Below, piece by piece: positions 12,980 to 26,500 of a stretch of DNA of 64,000 nt. Below the pieces are notes generated by a model that saw nothing but the letters and a program-made list of their open reading frames with translations, did not search any database and had not been told where the DNA came from. Position 1 is the first letter of the stretch. Each line of letters begins with the position of its first letter. The stretch is taken from the NCBI GenBank assembly GCA_016758965.1, contig JAEPRB010000155.1:1-64000 (forward strand), given 5' to 3'. The DNA is from Circinella minor (taxonomy: Eukaryota > Mucoromycota > Mucoromycetes > Mucorales > Lichtheimiaceae). The translations under genes were made by a program, and so were the position numbers.

Positions 12980-15900
12980 GAGAAAATAATAATTATAAAG
13001 TGATTATTTGGGGTCGTGCGAGTTGGGTAAAATAATTACTATTTGCTGGGAAAATAAAATTGTGTTATGTATATATATATAAAAAGAAAGAAACGGCTTC
13101 GTTGTCGTCGTTCGAACTTTTTTTTTATTCCCTTTCTATATGTTTTATGCTTTAAAGATATATGTATATGGGTAAATATTACAAAGTTTGTTGTTGCTAT
13201 GGTAATCTCGGAATGGTTGTCATGTGTACCTGTTTTTACAATTGCTAGGGTTTTAATGAGTAATGTCAACGATTGTATATACAGAAATATAAAAAAGGGG
13301 GAAGAGGAGGAGAGGAGGGGGGTTATTTTTTTATAAAAAAAATATAAATAAATAAATAATAATATTTAAAGAAGTTAAAAAAAAACCAGTGAAAAATAAT
13401 GTGAGAAAGAAAGAAGAAACGAGAGAAAAGAAAAAGAGAGAGAAAAAAGAAAGTAATAAAATGCGGGGCAATAGTATGCTTCTAAAAACAATGTGATGCA
13501 AGATCAAGGGCTCTTAGTTTTTTTTTTTTTTTTTTTTTGTGGGAATCAAAGTAGCGGGCGCATGCAAGCATCTATATAGAGACGAAAGGAAGAATTGTTT
13601 TTTTATTTTGTGTATATGGACACAAACATTACAATATTTTTTTTTGTTCTGCATGTATAGTTGACGTTGAAAATATAAAGCTTATTATTATTTTTTGGGG
13701 GGCGGGGAGATCGAAGAGAAAAAGACGGAGCGAAATATATATATATATATATATTGAGAGAGATGTACACTATAGTCTATTCAAAAGAGCAGTAGGAGAA
13801 GGAAGAGAGAGGGGAAAGGTAATGGTATTATTACTATTTCGCTCGAAAGAGGAGGTTAAGTATGGTCATGTGGAGGAGAATAGGCAAGGAAGAAGAAGAT
13901 GCCTGATGATCGTTACGATATTGAAGCGGCATTAAGGTGTCGGCCAGACCTTTTCTATAAAAAAAAAAAAGCACACCACACCACACCACCTTTTCCATAA
14001 AACAATAAAGTCCAAGTTTATTTTTTTAACCCAACATTTATCGGGGCCCGCCAATGGAAATGTTGTATTATATCTTGCATAAAAAGAAAACAAAGATGAA
14101 AATGATTTGTGTACAATAACAACGTGTTATTTTATTGGTGAATGATCATCATCAGATGAAATAAGCAACTAAGAACCGGTGACTTTAAACAATAATGTGA
14201 TTCTGTCCTTCTTGTTACATTGCTTTTTGTGTTACATAACACAACAACAACCCTTTTTTTATGTTGTAACCTTCAACGTACGTATTGCAGCATCACCATC
14301 AATATACACTCTTCCTCATCTTTTTTACTCCTTAGGTAAATATTGGTTTATTTGGGTGCACAGGCCCTGGTACAAATTCATGTTTTTTTTACATAGCGGC
14401 TTATTATTATTTGTTGTGAACCACACAATAATGATAAAGCTTGCTTAAAAACGGCTTTATTCTTGTTTTATAAAAAAAAATAGTCGCCCCATCATCCAGT
14501 CATATCATCGATCGCTATGTTTCATTTATAATATACTTTGCACAGGTACATACCCTGTAACTACATATTGGTATGTATGTTTCGTTGGGGCGCTGCCATT
14601 TTTTAGGAACAATACAAAAAGCTGTATGTAGACCGAGCACCTTCTTTTTTTTACTAGATTTCTCGTGGTGAAACGTCGTGTTGTACCATACATTTATGGT
14701 AATTTCTAAAGAAGATCGCTCTCAATATGATTATAATTGCTTCTTTTTTGTTACCAGCTGTGGTAAACGACTCGTATAAGGAGAAGAAGAAAAAGGTAGA
14801 TTGATTGGGGGAGTAGTAATATAAAGTGTTTCTATTTTCTTTTTCTTTTTCACTTTTCATCGATATAAATTCGTATACACAAATAGCCAAAAATGACAAT
14901 GTGGGGATCGCCATATTTTTTAACCAAAAGAATACATATTCCAGTATATTTTATTCTCCATTTATTCAATAACTTTAAATTTTTTCTTTTTAATAAAATG
15001 AAAAACTAAGCCAACAAAAAAAATTGATTAAAGTATATAAAAACTAATTAAGTTTAATTACGAGATGCTAAGAGCTATTAAACTCCATCTTCTTTATTAT
15101 TACTAGAATATCCATATACTTGGTTCTTTCTCTATTGCTCCCAAAATAAAAAAAAATTATTAGGGAAAGTTCGATCCATCTCTCATTGTTGCGATATTTA
15201 ACATTATCTCCGCACAGACATAGAAACGCGTTACTTATTATTATAATACAAATAAAAACCAAACACTTTTCTATTTTTTATCGTTCGAAACGACACAAAG
15301 ATAAATAATTAACCCAGGGGTATCACGGTAAGCTATTAAAATTTTTTAAGATGTATATAACCAATAAAAAGGAAAATCAAAAACAGAAACGGCGAGTTAC
15401 CCGTTCCTTTTTTTTTACATGCGAAAATAAAATCTCAAGCAAAAAAAATTAGTCGTCTTTCTTTTTTATTCATGGTCGTTCAAAAAACATTGGTTAGAGT
15501 GGTACCACTATCTATTGGATACATTATTATTAATATAAAAAGAGAGTTTTATTTAAATCCATTGAACAAGTATTTTTCTATGAAGAATTTAAGTTAAGGA
15601 GCAACACTTTTATTTTATTTTTCTTATATTCTTTTGAGGCTAATGTATTGCATACGTACATTTAATAATGATAATAAAAGGACTGGACGAGTTAGCGTGG
15701 TAACTAGAAAAATATTCCATTCGTTTACATCTTTGATTTCATTATTACTACTGTTTTCCAAAAACAGTTAAAATGTTAACAACAAACGACGGAACTAAGC
15801 TCCTTCTGGCCCCATGATCTACTTTGTTATACAGTTGACGAGGAATCGCTGTTGGTCTTTCTTTTGTAATTCGCTTGCTCTTTCTGGTATAAAAGTCATA

Positions 15901-18302
15901 AGAACAAACAAATTACTAATCGATCATCCTACTGTATAACTTCATGATATATTTACGTGAATATGATTGGATATCATCACACGACCTTATTCAGTCTGGA
16001 ACAAGTTCAAATTATGCCGATTTTTTTTAATTATTTTACATAATTGGAAATATAGAGTAGTACATATTACACTCTATGAAAATAATAGCGATTATAATGG
16101 TGATGCAAGAAAAGTACCTACGTATCATCTTTATTCAAAACATTTTTTTTTGCTGCTGCAAAATTAATATTGTTATTTTTTGAGCATAGTAAAGAAATAC
16201 ATCATATTGACGACGAAAACCAATATTGAAAATATTATACATTTAATAAGAATTTGTTCTTCATGCAACTACGTAATAAATTTATTTGTCCGTGTTACTA
16301 TTTTACCCTATTAAAATGTTCATCCCATTTTCCAATTGAAAAAATGATAATAAATAATAACATATCTTGCTCGACAACGGTGCCCCATGACCTAGTATGT
16401 AGTTGTAGCTCACCATCAAATGCTACTTGTACTTTTCTAATATTATTATTTTTTTAGTAGGCTGGGAGATACGTATTGGTAATAAGTGATCGCTTATCGA
16501 CATTTGCGATATTAAATAATACATGATGTTCCATGTTATCTGCTAATTATGGAGCAGACAATTCCTTTCCTGTAATAATAATAATGCTTATGTTATCAAC
16601 ACCAAACATCCACAATATATCACGTAGTATCTAGTATGTAGCAATAATATTTGCATCGTACAGTATGTTACACTCAATATATTTAAAAAATGACTCGTCT
16701 TCTATATGGCCATCATGCTTCGTTTCAATGTTGTTACTTTCCTTATTTCTATCTAATATTATCTGGGATACGTATTTCGATATAATATGCAAACTATTAT
16801 CTACACAAGATTATAATATTTCTTGAAGATACATATAATAATAATCTATCTAACAAAACAAAGATCCTAGTTGGTCTTCATAATAGAGTATATTGACCGC
16901 ATGATTACTTGCAGATAAGGCTCACTTGACGGAGTCTACGTATCATGAATCCATCAAAGCTTTATCTAGATAATTAATTTTCATAATAATAGCTAAATCA
17001 CGTTTCAAACATTACTATACGTAAGTAAATAAAAATCTTATAAGTACCTTGTTATGCTACCCATGACAGATAAGCATATGTATAAATGATTTAAGGGGTT
17101 ATGCTAAAAAAAAAAAGGGGAGGGGGAGATAAGGGATCATTTAACTGGACCCGATAACAAATAAAAAGTATATTCTAAGAAAGCAAAAAATCAACAATAA
17201 GGAGAAGAATGGCAATGCTAAAATTCATATTTTTGTTGTTTAGTTGATTTTAGATAAGAAATTTAGTTTACGATAACGTGATCTAACAAACAAATTTTGT
17301 TGTTACGTATTCGTATTCTCCTTGTAATTTGATTCTTAATGATATCTATACATATAGATATGTTTTTTTTGCCATATGATTCAATATAATGAAAGTTTCA
17401 TCATGTAAGAATAAAGTTAAAAAGACAATATGATCTTTCCTCTACTTTTTTCTTTTAAAAAATAATTTATTAGGACACGTTGTATGAATATAGAAAAATA
17501 CATGTATTGCCTGATTTTTTCAAAAGCATATATGCAATTACAAAACGCCAAAATGTTTTCTGTTTACGTACTCAATTAAATTCAACTAATGTTGTTGAAG
17601 TAAGGAGAGAGATCGTGCATAACTCCCATACACAATTACCTGTTTTTTTAAGATATTTTTATTAAATATATATATGAAACACAAGGTAAAAATTACATTG
17701 TCACAAAAGAGAATCATTCATTAGTTTCGTTAAAAAAAACAAAGATAATGATTATATAAGATTGATTTTCTTAGAGCGAAAAAAAGCGGCATGATGCTTT
17801 TTATCATATAACAAACAAAAAGTCTTTTCTTTTGATGATCGACACAGAGTCGTTTGATAATGTCAGAGGGATCACATTGGAAAAAAATACCTCTCTTAGC
17901 CCCTTATCTTTGGTAACATCAACCAAAAACGCCAAAAAGTTTGTAGATATATTTAGAGTTGAATTGTCATTTCTATTATAGTCAATATAACACACACGCA
18001 TACAGATTGATAAAAAAAATATAAATTATAATCTCTTTTTTTTATGATTGACTTTGCAGGATCTTATGTACATTAACAACGATATTGCGCGATTTTTCTC
18101 AACCTGATTATTAAATCTATTCTTAACTTCATATTTTCTCTATTGTTGCTGTTGGCGGGATTGTTGATTTGTACAACCTAATAATGCGCAATCATGCATG
18201 TAAATTCCACCAACAACAATAGATTGTACAATAAATTTATTTGGTTTGAATCTAATTTTTTTTTATTGATGTTGTTTTGTTATAAATCTAAATATTAAAT
18301 AT
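12980..18302. other. 5.3-kb region without a recognised gene
   Basis: Promoter side of the HMG gene, then AT-rich sequence to the rqc2 3' end. Purine-rich tracts and TA/GA microsatellites dominate 13.3-13.9 kb. Frames above 60 codons are rich in Phe, Ile, Tyr and Lys and have no family resemblance. Two small frames have more coding-like composition: 13899-14000 on + (MPDDRYDIEAALRCRPDLFY...) and 15748-15912 on -. No tRNA or rRNA was recognised. It may hold decayed elements or untranslated RNA genes that cannot be seen by eye. Confidence 0.5.
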
Positions 18303-21300
18303 CTATTTTCTGCCCTTTTTCCGTTTGCTTGCTTCCAAATTAGGTGCAGACACCTTGACCTTACTCATCATGGCATTAATGGCTTCTGTATCAGGAACAG
18401 ACTTAATTAATTCCTTTTCTCGAGAAGTAGCATCATTTAAATTTACAAATACTGAATGGGCTTGTTTGATAGCTATCAAAAATAAAAATAAAAGAATAAA
18501 GCAGTAACGGGGTTATTAGTATTATTATTATTGTTATTGGTAAGGTGAATAATCATGAGAGTGAAAAATTACCTTTGCCGCGTTTCAAAGTGCCTGGAGT
18601 AAGTTTGACCTTATACTTGTATTTTTGAAGAGCAGTATAGGGTGCACACACAGGAATAGCGAAATGTATAATATCTTCAGGTAAAGGATTAGGTGTCACT
18701 GAATCCAAAATTGAAAGATTGGCAGCTTCATTTTCTTCCAACATTGTAATATTTTCTTCCTTTAATAATTGTCGAATTTCTTCTTTATCTTCACCTTCTT
18801 CTGTTACAATCTATTATTATGAAGATATATTAAATCATGTGTAACCCAAGTTTTCTGATTACTTAATTAAAATAGCTAGTTTACCTGATTAGCATCAATT
18901 TCTGCAGCTGCTTCAGCCTCAGCTTCGCGTGCAGCTTCCATTGCAGCTCTTTGTTTTTCTCTTTCTTTTTCTCTTGCTAGCTTTTCAGCCTTAAGTTGAG
19001 CTTCTTTCTTGGCTTTTTTGCCCTTAGGTTGAGGTCCTTTATTTGACTACACATATAAATACAAAGAAAGGGGGAGTTAGTAACGTGCATACATAAACTT
19101 AATATAAACAGAAAAAGAAATAAAACTTACTCCCAACAATTCCATTCGAAGTTGTCGTTCTTCTTCATCTTGATCACCATACTTCTGTTTAATTTTCTTT
19201 GCTTTGCTACGTTTTCCACGTGTCTGACTTTGTTGTTGTGTAGGAGCCTATTTACATATAATTTATTTAGTATATAGTGTCACTCTTATTATAAAATCAA
19301 CAACAATACCAAAATATAAAATAAATGGAGTAGTTTTTTACCTCCTTGGGGGCAGATGCCTTATTAGATTTTGTTTGTTTAGTTGTTGATGATTCACCAG
19401 CTGATTTTCCTTTTTTCATTTGACGGCGTTCTTTGGCGCTAATCATTTGTTTGTTCTTTGAAACACATTAGAGTATTAAGATTTTAGCTTTTTTATTATA
19501 CTTATAATAAACATTACCCCTCCTTTTTTTTGTCATGTTTCCAATGTGACATCACATGATGTAATAATAATAATAAGAGTAACTATTCTTACTGTTTTGT
19601 TGTCAGTTTGTTGTTTAATTGATGCTCGTGCGAATTCTGGTAACGCGTCTGCGTCTTCACCATATTCTTCTAAATCATATTTTTGCCATTCACCTTCTTG
19701 TTGTTGTAATATTGGAGATGAAGAAGAAGATGCACTGGTAGTACTTTTATCATTATTTATAGTAGGTGCAAGTTGGGTATCTGGGAAAGCTTCATCTTCA
19801 TCTTCACTACTGCTACTATTGTCATCATCGTCATCGTCATTATTATACTTTTGTTCAACAGCTGTTTCTTCTAAAATAAGCAATATAAACACAAAAGTAA
19901 ATAAAAAAATGATTTTCAACAACCTCTCTCTTCCTCTTTCCATAAACGTTTTTATCACGCTTCACATGATGTATTTCATCACACAAGATGAAGTAAAAAT
20001 AAAAGTTGATGGGAAAGCTGATGTACCTTTTTTCTCATCCCCGGTTCTCTCGGATGGAATTCCGTTTGTAGTAGATTCGTCTTGTTTTTGCTCAGCATTT
20101 TTTTCTGTCATAGTAACATCATTTTGTCGTTGAACATTTGATATTTGTTGTTCATCATCGGCTCCTTCTTCCTCTTCTTGTTCAAGCCGTTTATTATCAT
20201 TAATATGATTTCCAATTGATGATTCATCCAATTTGAAAAGATAGCCAAACCCATAAACAAGTTGAACAGGAGGTAAGAAGTTCTTTTTGCCTCTAATCAT
20301 AAAACTACCCGTTGTTAAGTATTCGCCAGTAGGTGCAGATTTCGAAACCTTATAAGTTTAAGTGTGTGTGTTGGGGGGGGAGATGCGGGGTAACAAAAAA
20401 AAAAAGAGATGGCGCGCATTGCATTAGTTACATCCGAACTGCTTTTTCATTCTCACACTAAAAGAGGAAAATAAATTTATAGGTTACCTGATCAGCATTC
20501 ACCCAGTATGCACTTGTGACGATCTTTGCATCCCATGCTTTACTTTGACATACAGACATGATACCAGCTTGGAAAAGTGTACTTGGTGGAATAGGTTTAC
20601 CAGCATTATCAGGTTTATTCTTGACAATAACAGATGCTGCACCATGAAGATCAGCATGAACATAAACGTCATCTATTTGTTGTTATGTAAGAAAAAGCAC
20701 CCAGAAATGTGTTAAATACAAATTCCTTTGAATTTTGTAAAAGCTAACTATTATAACAAATAGACATTGATCTCAATATCAATATGAATATATAAAACTA
20801 ACCTTTCTGAAGATACCGCTTAACAAGGATCTCATTTTGTTGCATATCTTTACCAGCAATTACTAAATGACCTTCTGTCGAAATAAACCATAGAAACTTT
20901 TCAAACCAAAATGGTTTACGAATTTTGTTGATAGATGTTGTGATCTTGGTGTCCTTGAGATCTTTACGAATTTTACGTTCCGCCGACTTCATAGCCTTAG
21001 AAGATGCTTTAAGTGTCTTTTCATGTTTGGTTGCGGTAGTCTTTTTCTGATCATAATATTTACGTGCGTTGGCAAATGCAGTTAATCCAATTTCAACGTC
21101 CACTTTGACAGGTGCTTTTGATTTCTCTTCCTGATCTTCTTCGCTTTCGCTATCGGAACTATCTTCATCTGAATCATCATCAGAATCATCATCATCTTCT
21201 TCAGGTTCTCTAAATATACGCATAAACGTACGTGTGAATGAGTATATAAATAGTTCAAGTTCCCATCATTTCATATTATAAATTACAACCTATATATTGA

Positions 21301-23322
21301 TACGTACGACAAGATTAATGTGATTTGATTCGTTTCCAGCTTTAATCCATGGATAATATCAGCAATAGGATTGCCTCGCTTCTTTTCTTCAGCGACAAGT
21401 TCATGTAAATCTCTCCAATCCATCTGACTTGCCACAGCATTACGGATAATGGTAATAGCTGCTTCTACCATCTCCAAGTTAAGTTCAATCAGTTGTGCCT
21501 TTCGGACATTGCTTGTTTGTTGATCAATCAAACTTTGAACTCTGTTTTGTTGTTCTTTACGGACGGCTTGTAATTTTTTCATAAATGATTCTTCCTGATT
21601 TCTAACTTTCAATTCAAGTTTTTGAGCTTCGATAGCAGAAAAGAATTCATCAACGGCCGAGTCAAAGGTAGCAAATTCTTTGTATGGTTGAGACTCATGC
21701 TGTTTGTAAAGATAAGGGTGAAATTCATCATAGCTGAAAATAATAAATAATAATTGAATATAGTAAAAAAAAATGTTAAGTATAAAAATCGTTCTTACTT
21801 TTTAGTTTCATATCTACAAGAAAAATATAGTTTCTTTTACTTACAATTCCAATCGATTATCCTCTTCTCCTTCCTTTTGTTTCACATCTGGTAATAATGT
21901 AATATAACCCTGATATCATTTGACGTATTTAATATTACATTCCTTAATCCCATCATTGATATATTAACCAATCCATATAAATAACTGTTTTCATATTTTG
22001 TTTTTTTTACCTTGGGTACATTATTCTTTGTTGATTCCACCATTTCTTCAGCTTCCTGAAAGGATTTGATCAAAGCTTGCATCATTGGAGAATCTAATAA
22101 TCATCATTTATGTGAATACTCATATTATTTTCTTTCTTTTTTTTTTAATCCAAACCCCCAAGCATATTTAAATATCCTACAAAACTAATTTTTTTGTTTA
22201 CCTATTGAACTATCAAACTCGGTTGCTGCTTTTAAGGTCGGATCCAAATCTGCCTTCAAAATGATATGCTCAATCATTGCAGGACCATAATCTATAGTCA
22301 TAATATATTAATTGATTTCATGTCACGTTTGTCCATTGATATTGATATTTATCTAGATATATTTCTAATTTTCTATTACCATAATTAATTGTCAACACTT
22401 TTTTCAATGTTTGCTTTGGACCTGTGCTACGAAGTACTTGTTGTAGCTTTTCTGGATCAAATTTTTCAAAATCACGTACAGCTGTTTGAATGTTATAGGT
22501 ATCACCAACAGCCATTTTGGTATCTTCTGTATTGACTACACGTAACAATGCCATGATATTGTATTTATCATCCGTGAAAATGACATTACCCTAATTTTAC
22601 ATACTTGATTATTAAGTATCTATTTATTTGATAGACCACATCACATTTCTTTTTTTTTCTTTTAAATACTTATTATTTCTTACCGCAGCATAAAATTCAA
22701 CAATGATATGAAAACCAAGACTTTTTTCACCACCTGCAAATTCAAAATCAACAATACGATCCACACCCAGTTGACGAACATTGGTCACTCGACGTGTGCG
22801 AAGATATTTACGTATCTTTAATAAAGATAAAAGCAATAAAATTGTATATTAGATATCTTATGTTGTATATTCAATTTAAAACTTTCTTTTTTTATATGTT
22901 ACCTTTGCAACGAAAGGTGTCGGATGTTGGTTTTTTTCACGACTGAACTGTGTACTATGAATACGTGTACCAGACTCGATCAAGACAAGCTCCTTGTCAT
23001 CAGGCTATAAGAAAAATAATAGACATATTCAAGTCAGTCTTATTCTCGTATTATTATTACTAGTATTGACTCTCTTTCGTATATTACTAATAATAAATGT
23101 CATATTAAGTACTTTGGCAAATTTCAGCAAGAATGTTTTATGATTCACGTCATAAATGTTCTGAAGTCGAAGTCCCGTCAAACTAAAAATAATAATAATA
23201 AGGATAAGAATACAATAAGCTCCATTGACTGCTTTATACTTTTAAAAATGCGTTACTCCTTACCGTTCTTTCAAGTTACTGACAGTCGCACGGATATCCA
23301 ATGAATTGAAACGATGCTTCAT
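18303..23322 (-). CDS. rqc2: Rqc2/NEMF, CAT-tailing factor of the RQC complex
   Basis: Eighteen exons on the minus strand, from the ATG at 23322 to the TAG at 18303, splice without frame loss to 1076 residues, matching Rqc2/NEMF length. Order of domains: NFACT-N ([12 protein letters not shown] at the start; VDRIVDFEF near 95-103), coiled coils (about 340-440), NFACT-R ([14 protein letters not shown], then [12 protein letters not shown]), acidic low-complexity stretches, and NFACT-C ([16 protein letters not shown], ending in a basic tail). Residues Asp9, Asp96 and Arg97 correspond to yeast Rqc2 D9/D98/R99, which are needed to recruit tRNA for CAT-tail addition. The protein binds peptidyl-tRNA on stalled 60S subunits, helps Ltn1 and elongates the stuck nascent chain. 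It is divergently paired with slh1, 254 bp apart. Confidence 0.95.
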
Positions 23323-23576
23323 ATTTTTTTATATTCTCGATTCAAAGCACAAACGAATTTAAAAAAAAGACGATCGCGGAACGGAGGAAACTGCAAAAGC
23401 TTATTATATTCGCTGGTCTTTAAAAAAAACTCAAATAGTTCGCAGTTATATTATATAGAATTGCTGCGGTAATTTGCCTATAAAAACCACTTGATTTTCG
23501 AATAGATACCGCAGTACAAAATCAACACTAACTTTTTTTTTTCGAAAAAAAAAAAAAAAAAAAAAAACAACTCACC
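23323..23576. promoter_or_regulatory. Shared bidirectional promoter of rqc2 and slh1
   Basis: Only 254 bp separate the two ATGs. The interval holds a perfect 8-bp inverted repeat, CTGCGGTA (23464-23471) and TACCGCAG (23507-23514), a TATA-like CTATAAAAACC near 23478-23488 oriented toward slh1, and a run of about 20 A just before the slh1 start. The inverted repeat has CGG/CCG half-sites of the kind bound by fungal zinc-cluster factors, but no regulator can be named. Confidence 0.7.
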
Positions 23577-26500
23577 ATGGCAACATCAACTGGAACAGAG
23601 TTTAGTAGCATGCTACATCAAATCGTCAAGAGTGTTCATGCTAAGAATAATAAAAAAGGCAAAAAGAAAGCTGAAACGCCTTCTGATCTACTTACTATGC
23701 CTTATGATGGTCATAAAGTTGTTCAACAGTCCGTCGATGCTTTTCGTCAACTAGTTGAAAAATATAAAAGTCAACATGTGAATGAAGAAAAATCAGCTTC
23801 ATGTAAAGTTATTTATTTTATTATGATTGGAAAGAATAATGAAAAAAAGAATTATATGGTCATGTTTGATTAAACGCGTCGTTTTATTTCATTTATATAC
23901 ATGTATATATAGCTTTGACGTTTGGTTCGGATATTGATTTTAATCCACCAGAATCACCAATTTCCTTGGATAAACAAGAAGAGGAAGAGGTTGAAGAATT
24001 AGTATCAGAAAACATCAAAGCCAACAAGTCTATTGAAAAAGAACAAGAAGAATTTAATCTCGGTGGAGCTATCTTTGACAGAAACTGGTTACTTCAGTAT
24101 GTTTGCATAAAAAAAACGCGGGGTGATACAAAAAAAAAAGAAATGACTTCACACATTTATTTACTTTTTAAAATATAGACAATGTTATGATTATATCAAA
24201 TCAAATAATACAGGTGGAAATATGCAACAATTATGTGTGGATATATTTACTATTTTGCGTTCAGATGATAATGGTAAGTGTATTGTAATTATCTTTATAT
24301 GATGCTTATTTATAACAGATAAATTAACAAAATAAAAAAAAAACTTTTAGATGACGTTATCCAAACTACACTAGTTGATTTTCTCGGTTTTGATGCTTTG
24401 GATTTGATATCAAAGCTAATCATGAATCGTTCAAAGATTGTGGATACTATTATGATGACAGTAAGTTTTACTTCACACACACACACATACACACATATAT
24501 ATATATAAACAATATACCCACATACCCACTCATATTATCCTATTAGTCGTCTTATATTGAAACGTCAGCGTCAACTGGAAACACAAAGTCGCATGGAAAC
24601 AGACATGGAGCCCCTGTATCTCATGGTACTCAATTTATTGTTCAATCTGAAGCTGAACGTAAGGAGGCAAAGCGTTTACAAAAAGAACATAAAAAGGCTA
24701 TGAAAGCGCATAAATCTGGAGAAGAAGGTTTGTATTAAACAAAGAAATAAGGGGTGACGGATGGATAAATGATAAGGTGGAGTGGAAAAGGTTTATTGAC
24801 CAAGCTCGCTTAAAAAAATAGACGAGACACAGAAATCAATGGCTATTTTGGGCTTTGACACTTTGGATTTACGTCAAGCCAGAGAAGATGCTTTAATGTC
24901 TGCAAGCGAAAGACCATTAGCAAGTACTGGTTTAAAGGTTTGTTTTTATTGTTGAAATTAAGGGATTAAGAAATTTGAGGTTATTCCGATGAACTCATTT
25001 GGTTTCATCCTTTGTATGTATATATAACGTATTAGGCTAGAAAAGAAGAGCAATATCCACATGTTTATCAAGCTGCTAAATCAAGTGGTACATTATCCTT
25101 GTTTGGTACACGTTTTGCTTTACCAGCTGGCTCTATACGAGAAGAATATAATGATTACGAAGAGACAATTATTCCTGTCCCCAAAACGGCACCTATACGT
25201 GTCGGTGAACGACGTATTCTGATTAGTGAGATGGATAATCTTGCTAGAGGTGCATTTAAGGTAAAAAAAAAAAAAAGTGAAAATATTGGTTATTTGTGTG
25301 TGATATAATGTATATCAAAGAATAATAAAATACTGATATTGTTTGTCAATCTAGGCATATGAAAGTCTTAATCGTATTCAGTCGATCGTTTATCCTGTTG
25401 CCTACGAAACAAATGAAAATATGCTTGTGTGTGCTCCAACGGGTGCTGTATGTATCTTTTTTCTTTCCTGACAACATTTTTTTCGATGATTCCTTTTTCT
25501 ATCTATTATAAATTAATCATTATTATAATTTAGGGTAAAACTGATGTTGCTATGCTTACGGTACTTCGTTGTTTATCACAACATTGTTACCCACCGCCAA
25601 GCAAAGGTACTACTGATATCAATTTCAGTATAGCTACTGATGATTTCAAAATTGTTTATGTTGCACCTATGAAAGCTCTTGCTGCTGAAGTGGTGGAAAA
25701 AATGGGCAAGCGACTCAAGTTCGTTGGAGTTAGTGTTCGTGAACTTACTGGTAACTTGTTTTTTTTTCTTATTCAGATAGATGATAGATCATCCATTCTT
25801 TCATAATAGTTGACAACAGTTAACCATAGATAATATTAATCATAATAATTATTGATTCCAATATAGGTGATATGCAACTTACAAAGGCTGAAATCCAAGA
25901 AACTCAATTTATTGTTACTACACCTGAAAAGTGGGATGTAATTACTAGAAAGGGAACTGGTGATACTGAACTTGCTCAGGTATACTACTACTAATAATAA
26001 AAATCGTATAGCAATGGTGGATCCCTACAATAATAATAACGAATTTTATTATTTATTTTTATTACAAACCTTTATAGAAAGTAAAACTTTTAATCATTGA
26101 TGAAGTTCATTTGTTACATGAAGATCGTGGAGCTGTTATTGAAAGTATTATTGCTAGAACATTACGTCAGGTAAATTGCTTATCTTCATGTTATTATTAT
26201 CCTTAGTACTATGACTTAATTCAGTAACCTATAAAAACTTTGGTTTGTTCTTCTCATATTTTAGGTTGAATCGAGTCAATCATTGATTCGTATTGTTGGA
26301 TTGTCGGCTACATTGCCCAATTATTTGGACGTAGCCACATTCTTAAGGTAAAATTTTCAAAAGAAAAAAATAATAAAAGGGATATATATATATATATATA
26401 TATGATTTTAATCCTTTTTAAAATTTCTGTAGAGTAAACCCTTATCAAGGTCTTTTCTTCTTTGATGGTGGTTTCCGTCCAGTACCACTTGAACAACACT

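Noticed and set aside
18138..18239. Short minus-strand frame after the rqc2 stop (contains MHDCALLGCTNQQSR)
   Set aside because: It reads like coding sequence, but rqc2 already ends with a normal NFACT-C tail and a stop at 18303, and no exon joins to this frame convincingly.
12980..18302. tRNA or 5S rRNA genes in the gene-poor region
   Set aside because: T-loop-like sequences such as GTTCGATCC (near 15166) lack a matching A box and cloverleaf partner at the correct distance.
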